Source: Spirodela intermedia (lineage: Eukaryota; Streptophyta; Magnoliopsida; Alismatales; Araceae). From it: a stretch of 64,000 nt of DNA. Both the position numbers and the translations under genes were made by a program. The DNA lies in assembly GCA_902729315.2 (NCBI GenBank), contig LR746265.1:6826892-6890891 (forward strand). The letters run 5' to 3'. This document shows positions 12,858-25,700 of the stretch, piece after piece. The stretch's first letter is position 1. Each line of letters begins with the position of its first letter. The notes below the pieces were generated by a model. That model did not search any database, was not told where the DNA came from, and saw nothing but the letters and a program-made list of their open reading frames with translations.

Positions 12858-15800
12858 CTTCCCGGAGTCGCTCCGTCCTCCGGCAGCGCAGAGGAGAGGC
12901 TGTGCACACTCAGATGAAATCCTCAGAAACTTTCCACCCACGTCGGAAACGATCATGAAGGACGGCGTTCACGTTCTCCGTAGGCAAAGTCAAACACTCC
13001 AAGCTTAAAGTCAACCGAAGCTACGGAGGATCGTAGGGGTGCGTCGAGGGATGTCGTGGAAGTAGACATACGATCATCGAACTGGTCGTTGTCAGGAGAA
13101 CTCCGTCGATGCTCTCTTCACTCTTCCTCCATTAATCTCGCGTTGTTTCTCTTCAAACCCATGTGCTCTCGTTGTCTGTCGTCATACTGGATACCAGAGC
13201 CATGCCTCTCGAGTTCTGTGGCGTAAAAAAGTTGAAGACTTTCGTCGCAGTATGCGTGATATCCAGAAGTATGGCATCATATGACAGACAAACGTCAGAG
13301 AGCTTAGCGAGAGTCTGAGACGACCAAACAGCAATTGGAGTATAACCTACTGCTCCAGTCGAAGAATTGCAGAGCAAAGATCCATTGACCTGCTAGAGGT
13401 GATTAGATTCTGTTGGAATATATTTTTGAGCTGACCCACTCATCTCCAGTAGACGGACGGTGAATCAGCCCTAACCGACTTGCATCACATTCATCGCAGC
13501 GACTTGATTCGACTTGGATTAGCTACATCTCAGGCTTGAAATCACATCTCTGAATCATGAGAGGGCATTAGAAAGTTAGAAACGTCAGTCTTCAATAGTC
13601 ATGATCCCGAGAGATGGGTTTCAGCCGAATTATTCTTCTCCTTGTCTCGCTTTATCCTTGCTGAAAAACCATCTACAACCGATCTTAGCTTGGTTCAAAT
13701 GGATTGGCTCTCGTGAATCATTTAAAAATCAGGGTGATCTCCAACGAGGGTTTCAACTCTAATCAGATGGGATCCCTTTGTCGAAAATTCTTGGAAATTA
13801 AACAACATAGATGGGCCAGATTTAGCTGAACATATGCAGAAGGATATTAAGGCGAAATTATGCCTCTTCGAATCGTCAAGAGTTAAAAGCTTTATCATGA
13901 GAACCATTTAGAAAGTACAAGCGAAATTGATAGACTAATGGTTATATCAAGACACTCAATCGGAAAGCAAAGCAGCAAGACCTAGAAGAAGCAAAGTCTC
14001 CTATTCCGGATTTTCACCTACGAAGAAGGAAAAGACTAGATTCAACTTTCCACAATACGACGACAACATTCCAACGAACATTGCACTCATAAACAATATT
14101 CTATTTTCAAGATATACTTTGATTATTTTTTTTCAAAAAAAAAAAGGATCAATCTTACTCGTATATAAATTAAAAATCAATGTGCCCAAGGCCTTTACTT
14201 CTCTTACAATGAGAAATTTTATCATCATTACATATGAGATTTATGAAGTGGAAGATGAAGATAACATCAACAACATTGTAGTTATTCCTAAGTGGAAGAA
14301 TCTTTCTCCCACCTTGAACAATTACTAACCAACCATCTTGGCTAATGAATCTATGATCAAGGCCCTGAAATTCTACAGCAAAATAAATGACAAAATTTTC
14401 ACTATGCTGGTTAAACAGTGAGCCTCTCATAATTTTATCTTGGAAGACATCATCAATCAACTGCAATTATAGATCACGCCTACTCAATACCAAGTTATCA
14501 GTAGGGCATGCAAGAAGATTTAAGGAATAGGAATATATCATGACATTATAAATTAAACCTCAAAATAGTTCAATACTAGAAGATCCATTAATTTTACAAC
14601 TAGTCATAGTCGATATGGGGCTTTGTCTTTGATGTTGGTAGAATCATCATGAGAATTTTCTATCAAAATTCATATAATATTGCAAGAATATGCAACTATA
14701 ACTATTGTACTCTCGCCAACGATCAGTATGCCACCATATGAGATCACCCTAACTTTAAGCTCCTTTAGATGTCATAAGCCTTTTCAAAGCATTTTATTTC
14801 TTGTCCTAGGTTGGTAGCTTCAAGCATTCATCATTGACTTATTTATTTCATGGGTAATTGACAAAGTAGTGAAGAATATTTTGTATTATTGTAATAGGGA
14901 GAGTAAAATCGTGGAGATTGCAATGATATCACAATGAGTCCAGAGATAGATGTTGAAGACTCTTAGTGTGGTAGAGTTCAATGCATACATTAATTTTTCT
15001 ATCAATTGTGGTGACAAAAGTCAAACTTGAATGTCATTTTCGACGTGAACATCATTGCTTTTTATGTAAAGGTGTTAGAGCTTAATTAAAAAATGTAAGA
15101 AGCATAGCCTACTAGTCTTCATGACAGATCCCCTTTCCATCTTTAAGATGGAGCTTGATTAGAGACATTATGTTAATATCTCTCCCTAGCATTATATAGT
15201 ACTAGTTGTTATTAATCAACACCTGCAGTGGTTCTGGAGAAAAGCACACGATGTTTATTGACAAGGCCAATAAACAATGTCCACCTCTTTGTTTCCAAGT
15301 CCAGTAAAAAAAAATTAGCTATCACATTCTAAAATTTTTGATTCACTAAATAGTTGTGACAATGAGAAAAAGAAGTGAGTTCTTGGATAAATAAAATTAG
15401 TGTAAATACTACCAATAAGTTCTTACCTAGTAAAGAGAAGAACTAGAGACAAACTAAAATATTCATCATTACTAAAAGTAGAGGAAATTAATCAATATCT
15501 AGGGTGAAGGCTTGGGGAGAATAAGATGTATATGAAAATGGAATCATGTTAGAAACAATTAGCATACCTTTAGTAGAGACTAAAATGGCATGTTAATATG
15601 CTTTACTCGGTGAATAGAAATATTAGTTGGTATAAATCTCTATGCAATTGCAACAAGTAAAGATGTATTGAATACATACTCGGGGCGTAAGTCTCGAGTC
15701 ATGAGAAGTTGTAGTAGATCCATACCTCTGAGCATCCTTTTTGTTGAAGAATTATCAAGGAGAAAAATAACAACATCACATAAGATGTGCTGCAAAAATT

Positions 15801-18800
15801 CTTGCTATTTTGTTTTGGCTCCTTCACTCCAATTAATGTAGATGAAACTTGAAAGTCAAAAGTTTTGAGTGGCGAAAGGTTAACTCAAGAGAACTCATAA
15901 GTTGAGAAGTTGAAGAAGGATCTTTTTAAATATGGGGTGAAATCTCTTGTCATCCTATCCCTCTGTCCATTGCTCTCCAGTCTTGTCTATTTCTAAATGC
16001 AATCCTTTGATTAGACCAGATGAAGATGCACAAAGATAGGAGAATAAACAAAAACTTACTATCATAGAAGGCTCATGTTAGAGTAAGACGTCTTATATAG
16101 ACTTCAGTAGAAACAATACTCATGACGTGAAGTAAGATAGAAGAAAGAACAACTCACAACAAGAGTACCAACACAAGAATTTTATGTGGTTCGGAGGTTG
16201 GCCTTTTACGTCCATGCGCAACGACGAAAACTCCACTAGATGTGAAAAGTAGTACAAGAGAATTACTCCTCAAAAACCCAAAGAATAGATTTTTGATCTT
16301 GACCCTTTTAAGATCTCAAGGAACAGATCCTTGATCTTGGCCCTCTAATACACTCACCAACATGAAAGATCTTCCTTGGAAGCTCTCTCCCAAACACACT
16401 CTCTCTCTATGGTGAAACAAGAGTAGAAGGGGGTTGTTTGTACTGTTCTGAACGAAGGGAGATGGCCCTCTATTTATAAGTACCTCATTGTCACCTCGGT
16501 AACTATGCCAACAAACCTCAGAAAATGTGCAGAATGGTTTCCCTCTCTTTCACTTGCACCGTTCTACTTCGTGGCCTACTCAACCCATAAATGGGGCATT
16601 GAGTCCATGAGAATCGGTCTTTTGACTGACTATTTCTCCCTAGTGCTCTATTTCTCCTCTCTGCATTAAATGCATGCATTTAATGTGGTAGCCTCGAAAA
16701 AAGGCAAGCCACAATAAACAACAGTTCCAAGTTTCCATAGTGACAAGTGATGTTGTGCTAGAGAAGACAATTGATTTTGAAGAAGGGTTACAATGACAGC
16801 CCTCACTCAATCATTTGAAAGAATGCAACTCTCCCTCACTTGCTCAATCGATCTTTTACTCTAATACACGAAAGAGTAGGCAGTATAGTCTCTCTTTTGT
16901 GTGTTGTGGGTTTCTTGATCAAGTGTGTGCTTGTGTGTGTGTGTGAGAGAGAGAGAGTTTGGGCTTGGGGTTAAGTTAAAATAATTTCATAGTCCTTGAA
17001 TTGTAGAGTGAGTTTCTTAATTGAAGACTTTCCTTATAAAGATCTTATAATACAGATTAAGCTTTGACGAATAATAAAAAAATGAAAGAATTATCTTTGC
17101 TTACCATACTTATACTTTAAAAGTTCTTTATTTGTAGTGTCTTCATACATAATTATCTCTTGAAAAACTATATTAATATAACAATATAAACCCCATCAAA
17201 TTATTATTTGTACATTCCAAGTATGGATTCATGGGTTCTAGTTTCATGTCAACCTATCAACATAACTAAATTTTCCATAGTCAAAAATTCATATGAAAAC
17301 ATTTCATCATGGAAATTTTATGGCATTTATTATCATAAATAGTACTAAAGGTTTTTATAATAAAAAGAATCATCATCTCCAACGACTTAACCTTAGTAGA
17401 TGATATAGTGGTAATATGTGATGAAACCCATTTTAGGTATGTATCAAGTGGAGCAAAAGTCTATACAGCTTGAATATCCATTTTAGAGTTAGCCTAGTTA
17501 TAAAATTGAGCCCATAATGAGACACGTTCTAGGACATATGCCCATATTTAAATTTTCCCTTTCATAGTTATATTTTTTAGCTCTTTCTAGTTTCATCCTC
17601 CTTTTATTATTATTTCTTTATTTGTATCCTCTCCTTTTATTTTAACTCTTTTTATTTTTATTGTCTTCTATTCTTATTCTCCTTTCAATTCTCCTTATCA
17701 TTTTATTTTTGAATTTCATTTTAAATTTAAATTTTGGTGCTCAATTAACAAACTTCATCATATGTAAAGGCATCTCATATATTCCAAGAGTCATTCTAAT
17801 TTTTAATCAATAAATTTCATGAGTTTATTTCTCTCTGAAGTAACCTCTACTTACTAGTGGACTCTAATGCCCATGTGGACTCAAGGAACCCACCTCCTTG
17901 ATTTTATGGACTCAGAATCACACTCTTGTTGATTTAAGGAACATGTACTCTCCAACTTGAGGAGTCAAGGTGAGAGAACCATGATAGAAGTATGTCTTTT
18001 GAGGATTTAAGATGTGATTTTAATCACCAAAGTTGCCCACAACTCACTCAAAATATTTGGCCTTACAAGTTTCACTACATTAATATAGTAACAAGGAACT
18101 TTGAGCCACCACAAAAAGACCATATGCACATTAACTTGAACCAAAGAGAGATTACAACAAATCTTAATTGATAGGTTTTCAAAGAATGTTATAGTTAATA
18201 TGGCATATAGATATAACTACATTGCAAGAAAGAAAGAGTAAACATATTTAGTAAAACTATTGACTTTTGTCTTTCTTACAAGATTTCACCCAATGTAATA
18301 TGCATTAGATTTTGTTCTATTAAGTTTTGAACTTTCAAATCAGTTTTGATCTTAACATAGGCACTCATTGGTGAAAAGTTCATCTTTTGTTGAAAAATAA
18401 TATTATTAATTAAAAATAATACTTAATTAAATGAGACATTTGCATTGTGAACATTCAGCACAATAACATAGTACATCTAATTTAGTATACAAGAAGTTTG
18501 CGCTGCAAAATAAGGCAGTACATCAAATATAATATTTGAGTAAATGAGAATTTTTGTGCATAACATGAAAAGCATATGTTACTATATCAATTTATATTGT
18601 AGGATAACATGATATAGAAAATACACCATCTCAATAATATGGAGTTTAGATTATTTACAAGAATATTGCATCAATGATAATATTTTAATATATCATTTTA
18701 TGTTGCAAGCTAGCACAACCCACTAAAGACAATATTTTGTTGAAATAAAAGTTGTTGCAAAAGAACATAATACATCAATGAAATCATTTCAACATGGATG

Positions 18801-19706
18801 TAGAAGGCTTTGATTCCACGAACAATTATAAAAGTTATAACAACCTACTCTGATACCATCAAGAGGAAGAAGTGAAAAAGGTCTTACATAATTGAGAAAA
18901 AGGATATTCTAGCCTTACATGTCCACAAGGGGGCCTAATGATTAAAAATAAAATAAAATGTAAAAAACTTATTCTCAACACTACCATCACTAAGCTATAC
19001 TGACCTAAATTTGACTGGTCATTAGACTTTTATTTTTACCTATCATGAATGTTTAGTTAGATAAATTTCAAGCGTCAGATACTAATAGTTGGCATCTGTA
19101 TGTCAAGCAACATACATCTAAGGAAAAACATTGGATTACTCATAATTATCCAGTCTTTGGGTCTCATTTTTCCGATATATGGAAATTAAGATAGGATCAA
19201 TAAGATTGGGTACCAAAAATATATTACTTCATCATTATACAGGACTGACTTGTGGTACTACAACAAAGAGCTGATATAATGTTTCTACAAGTTTCATCAT
19301 GATCTGTACAATTACGATAGAAGTCACCTTGGTTAGATGATATTGCACTCATCCATCACCCACCCATCAATGAATGAGTGTGAGCACCCATACATTCCTC
19401 TGTAGCTTGACTCTATGATACTCAACAAATGAATGATAAATATCATCCAACAAGGTTAAGGTAATAGAAAACTTACTTGGTTGAGAATGCATTTATAAGA
19501 ATCATAAATCCATCTCCAGCTTCATAGCAAGTTAACAATGGATTTTTATTTTGGGAGAAAGGAGCGTAGAAGAAGAATTAACATAAATACAGTCCTGCAA
19601 CCATTGGAAGACTACACTACACTGACAACAAGCATTCCCATGATAGGTAGGACTCGTTCTTATAACCCATCTTCATTGTGTTCCTACATCAACCTCGGTC
19701 TCGGAG
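12858..19706. other. AT-rich intergenic DNA between the VHA-a copies
   Basis: The first ~1 kb is the 5' UTR and promoter side of copy 1 and is unlike the DNA upstream of copy 2. The rest is AT-rich, with only short ORFs and no recognisable domain. Around 16,140-16,450 a phrase like TTTATGTGGTTCGG followed by a 'ccatgcgcaacg' stretch resembles wording common in plant LTR-type repeats, but I found no paired LTR or coding region. A short GT/GA microsatellite is at about 16,932-16,960. Confidence 0.6.
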
Positions 19707-22700
19707 TCAATCTTCTTCTTCTACTGTTGCAAATGAGAATGGGGCAAACTTATATCCATCACCCTCATAGAACTTGTTCTGAAACTCCACCCAATGAAGC
19801 CTCAGTGCATGGAGGAAAGCACTTAATGTCTCCATCACCAGCAACACTCCAATCGTTGCACAGATGAACACAATACCGCCGATGATGAGTATAATGATGT
19901 TGTTGTACCTAAGAACGAGTATGATTATAGATCAATCAGTATGATTACTTCAGTGCGTATCATTCTTGAAACCTTTAAAGAGACTGTGATCTGGGGAGAT
20001 CTCACCCCCAGGCAAGAAGAAGAACTTTCTCGTAGAACACGCTCGATAGTTCTGAATGGGCAAGGCTGGGGAAAACACGAAAACCAATTGTCAGCAGAGA
20101 GAACCTCAACAATATAACGACTTATGGCGCTCAAAAGCACAGACAGAGAAGCTCCCAAGGACAGCACTCTGGTGAGGTCACAGATGAGGCTTCTGTTTGA
20201 ATGTGGTGAAATGGATAAGATGGACAATGCAGTGGAAAATAGTCTAGGAGAAATGGTTGTAACTCAAGGAACTACGGACAAAGCATAGTATAAGACTAAT
20301 GGTTACGTATATGTTAAGAGAGAGAATAAACCATTATGCGGGAAAAGTTAAAAGGGAGACAGCCTGAGGATACCCATCACCTCATGCAACAAGAAAAGGG
20401 TAAAAGATTTACAGTGTGCCTTACTCTGGGAGTAATATTAGTCTTCAAGAGCTAATACCAGAGCATTAGAGCAACGTTTATGCATGAGTTAGAAAGTGCT
20501 CTGTCATAAAGAATGCAGCAATCTTCCCACGGAAATAGCTGGAGGATACTCATCACTTCATTCAACAAAGAGAGGGTGATACCAGGATTCAAGGAACTGA
20601 GGCCCAAGCATTAGAGCAAAGGCCTTGCATGCGTTAAGAGACGAAATAAACCATTATACAGGAAGCTTTACAAGGGAGACAGCTTCAGGATAACTATTAC
20701 TGCATGAAACAAGAAAAAGGTAAAGATTTCTAGGGTACCTTAGAGCCCACAGTCGCAGATATGAGGCAGTATTGGACACGGCTCCGAGAACGAACTCTAT
20801 GGTATGTATGAGCTGGTGAACGAAAACCTCACTGAACTCAAACTCCTCGTGACCATGGGAATCGTGATCTGGCTCTATCTCAATAGAATCCACTTCATCG
20901 CTATGAACCAATGCATAAGACTGACTTTGATGCCTCTGAAACGAAAAATATTTCTTCAGATATATAGAGATATGGACTAATGAAGAGGAGCGAGCATTTG
21001 AAAGATAAACTAAGCAGCAACGCACCGCTTCATGTTGCCTCTTCATAAGGAAGGGCTTGGGCAATAGCATCCATGGTACGGATACAAGGGCCAGTAGAAG
21101 TAAGACAAGCTGTTGATATGCAAAGACAAGAGGATTATCAGATGAGTAATCTTACATGTTATCAGAAGACCATGTCAGGCATGGGTAAAGAAAAACCTGA
21201 AGGTTTTTTTGGCCAGGGAAAAGCTGGTTTTCCCCAAGATCGTCAGTAGGGCTCAGAAACATATATATCATAACGTGATAGAGATCAGCCTTCGAACCAG
21301 TGCACCATTTCACAACGATGAGAAGTGAGAGGTAGCCAAACAGGCTGTTCAGAAATATCAGCTGTGGAATAAACTGGTACCTGTAAAATGTAATCCACAA
21401 TCAATCTTACTTCAACAGCAGAAAGATATGAAAGAGGAGTCCAATGGTGCGAGAATACAAACAAAATCTAAAAACTAAAACTCCCATGAATGGTAGTATT
21501 CCCATCGAGGGCTCTAAGCAGACAAAGGAGTGATATTAATTTGTATAGTGTTTTACATAAAAACTGAACAATTTTCCACAAAAAACTAATGACTAAGAGC
21601 AAATTCATTTCAGTCACCCAGTGATCCACATGGTTGCCAACCCATTTTAAAGTGGGAATCTCTGGTACCCAAATTCCATCCTTCACATGCATGGACAGAG
21701 TTACAATGTTTCATGGACCTTCGTAACGATAATTCATCATCCAGAGGGATATTTAGTGATGTCATTCCCTACAAACTATTATACACAAGAAACTATCTGT
21801 GATAATCTGCATGACCACCCATTCCATTAGAACAAAATCAATTTACTGAAGGCCTGTTCTGACATTGATGTCTCTGGACCGAGCCAACATACTGATTATA
21901 AAGCCAGTTTAATTCTTAGATATCTGCTCAACTCCATGAAACAACGGTTGGATCATCAAAGAGAGTTGTAAATGCAATGTCAATCACTCCGAATCAACAA
22001 GACAAGAAGCTCATGCATAAGCATGAAGGTTGAATGAGCGTTCTTTAATAATGTACTTGCATAACTCTCATAATCGTAATAAAGGGTAAAAAGACTTGTC
22101 GCCAATGTATCACTCCCCACTTCTTTCTATTCAATTTGTTTTATCCTCTACTTGGCACAGAAGAAATTAGAGAGGGAAACCTCCGCAAAAGGACCTGTGT
22201 TGTTTAATAGCAGCGCAACATTGATAATTTTTCAACGGATTTATGATCCAGCTATTCTTAGGGCTACGTGGGTGCAAAAAATGTTAATTTATTGCCTCTA
22301 TAGAAGGAAGTACAGTAATCATAGGCATCAGCTTCACTTTTTTTTTTTCGTATAAATGTAGATGTCACCTTTCCTCGCACTAAATGCCCCTACCCTTCCC
22401 AGTAAACGGTACAAAAGAGAGGAACACAGGAACATCGATACAATAAATATTTGAACAGGTAAACTAGAACTTAGAGCAAAAGAAACATTAACGTCATGTT
22501 GCCCAATATAATGATGATACTTGGGCTGCCTTTAAGAGTACACAAAGGAGATCTCGGGAAAACAGAATGGTTTTAAACTTTTAAAGAGTGCATAAAAAGC
22601 CGGAAGAGTAAATAGTTACACAATCGTCATCTCTCTCACATGCATGCATAAATGTAGTCTGAAATTTTAACGTACCAGATATTTAGACCATTTCGAAAGA

Positions 22701-25700
22701 ACAGCCCATTGAAAAAGCTCATCAAAATGCCAAGGTTCATCTGTGCCACCCCCAGGAGAATTGACATCTTCATCTTTAGCGAGTTGAGGAATGGTAGCTC
22801 ACTTCGGCTACCATGCCACACAGGATCCACACCAAATGGATAGGTACGCCGGACTTTGATCAGGCCATTTGTAGATGCATCCCTAGGGAAGGACAATCAA
22901 CATTAAATAGGCTGACAACTATAATATGACCACAACATATTTTTATGGGTAAAAACGTGTACTGTGGTACCTGCAAGAAGGATCACGGCATGCATATGCT
23001 GACTGACCAAAAAGCTCAAATGGAACGGAAAAGAATTCATTGTATACCAATCCTGTGTAAATTGAGAATAATGCCATCATCATAATTACATAGCGACCAC
23101 CAAATGTCATTTCTGTGATGTCTCCCAGTTTCTGTTAAACAAAAACAAAAAAAAAGAATACAATTTTTTTACTAATTTCAAACAAACGGAAAACGAAATG
23201 AAAAAGGGCATGAACAATCACATTCAACATATGAAGTTAATGTTGCAGCAGCCGTAGAAGCTTCCGAAGAGCCAAACGCGTACTCATACCACACCATAAA
23301 TACACTACTACATAAATACTTGCATTGCTTCTACACTACTACACTTACGAAGAAGAAAACACAAATGAAATATTCAAGACACACACCTAACCATTGCCCC
23401 CACCTCCCACCCTCCCACACTAAAAATTAAAATTATTTAAGACAACAGGCTAAGAGCAGAAGAAAAATAATCAAACACATAATGACATACTGATGTACAC
23501 AGTAGATCTTCTACGATTGAAGAAAAAAGAGTTGCATTTTCGGACTCAACTCTAATGCCACTACCATGTATGCGATAATTACAATACCGGCTTAAAATGT
23601 CTGAAAAACGTTTAATTCTTCATCCTTCAACTCTCAGGTTGGTCAAGTTCGTAAGGAACAGATATATTCTGCCATCCGCATCAAAAACTTAAACGCATTG
23701 AGTATATTGTTAAATGATTATCTCCCCAACAAAAACCTCAACATGCTAAATACTAGAACAGCACAACAACCAGACCGCCTTTCCCTCTACTCTAAAAATC
23801 ATGCTACCATTATCACATCAATTAGATGTGACAATAAGAACCGGACTACCTTAAATTGATGCCAACTACTGATCCAAGTGTTGGAATGAAAACTAAAACG
23901 GGATCTAACAGGTAAACCAAACATTTGGCAATAAGTTTCACTTTTCTGGAAAAACTGTCTCCTACATACGCAGATACTCATTCTCTCACAAAGACTTATG
24001 CTCATAACTGGAAAAAAGATCCGGGTTCCTTACCTGACTAGAGAGTTTTCTCTCTCTAATTATAAAGTACATTGTGGCAAGCAATAAGCATATGCCGTGC
24101 CCCCAATCACCAAACATGACAGCAAACAGAAACGGAAATGTAACAATAGTGTATACAGCAGGATTTGCTTCTTGATACTTGGCCACCCTGCAATGACCAA
24201 TAACATGGCATCAGCTACAAAAAGACACAACGCAGAAGCATCAACACGATTAGTTAAATTCTCTAGTTCTCTGTCCAAATGCTCCAATACACTCTTCTGT
24301 AAAATCATCCATCAACCACATCTCAAATTCAACTCACATTCCAAACAAAATATAACGAAAGAAGGAAGGGAACCTATAATTGTGCAACAGAGGGATTTGC
24401 AGGAGACTATTATATAATATTATTACAGAATCAAGCAGCCACATCTCACCCATATGCATCCACAATCTCTTGAAACGCCGAAGAAAATTTATTTGTCCGA
24501 AAATAGGTAGGTGGCAGTTCCTTAGACTGCAAAACTTGGAAGATCGAACCAACTTGGGAGTTGCTATCCAAGGCTGCTCGTTCTAATGCATCCTGGATCT
24601 GTTACACAGAAAACAATCTTAATCCACATGGTTGCCAGCTACCAGCTGATGAAAACCAGAGCGGAAACTCGTCATCACGAATTAAACGCGCATAACAGAT
24701 CATACCTGAGAGGCTGCAAATTTAGGACTCCACCCCTCTGCAACAAGGCATTTTTTGCTCACATCAAGGCTAAGCATGTTCAAAGTGTGGTAGACTGACT
24801 TTTCCTTCTTCACCTGAATCATTTAAAAGAAAATAAGACATCTTACTACAGATAGTTTAACCTGGAAAATATCACAATCCTTGGCTCAAAATGATGCATT
24901 TTATATAAAATATCGTAACCCTCCCCAAAAAAACAATAGAGGATACTGACCAAATGATTCCACGACTCGTATTGGTAACCAATATTCTTTAGTAACTTAT
25001 CTCGGTGCAAAACTCCAATATCTATTGTGGTCTTTAGCTCTGATATTCTTCCTTCAACCTGGAAACATTTATCGTAAATTAATTTACTACGAAACCATGG
25101 CCCAACAAAAACACATACTTCAGGACATCAAAAATAAAATCTCTTTGCAACAAACTGTACTAACTCCATTCATTAACATTCACTCTCCAACTCTAAAATT
25201 CATGAAGTAAACTCTTAAAAATCATTTTACCGACTGATACTAATCAAGCCATGGATAGAGGAGTAAAGAAAACAAGAACCCAGCACTCGTGATCATAAAC
25301 CTCCATAACAAACAGAAGGCATCCGCTTTTCACAATAAATGAAAGATAATACTTCTTGCATCAACGGGTCATCAGAACTTTTCGCCCAAGAAATATTCAG
25401 TGATTAAATCACGTGCACAAGTCAGCTGCCCAATGCATCCTTATAATCTTCATACAATATGAGTTGGAATATCTGATCCAAGCAACATGATTGAGTCTAC
25501 GGTTTTTTCATCAGCGAACACTTACAGTTCATCAAACGTATTATACGTACCAATGTCTCTGGCAGAAGTAAACTTTTCCTACGCATCAACCTCAACCAAC
25601 CCAATGGCTAACTGATATAATTATGAAGGTCTTTAGATAGACAACTGAGATTATTAGATCATATTATTAGAAACTACAACCTCCTAACACTCACAGAACA

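Noticed and set aside
19538-19867. 109-codon plus-strand ORF at the end of VHA-a copy 2
   Set aside because: It is antisense to the last coding exon (19707-19908), which matches the V-ATPase subunit a C-terminus.
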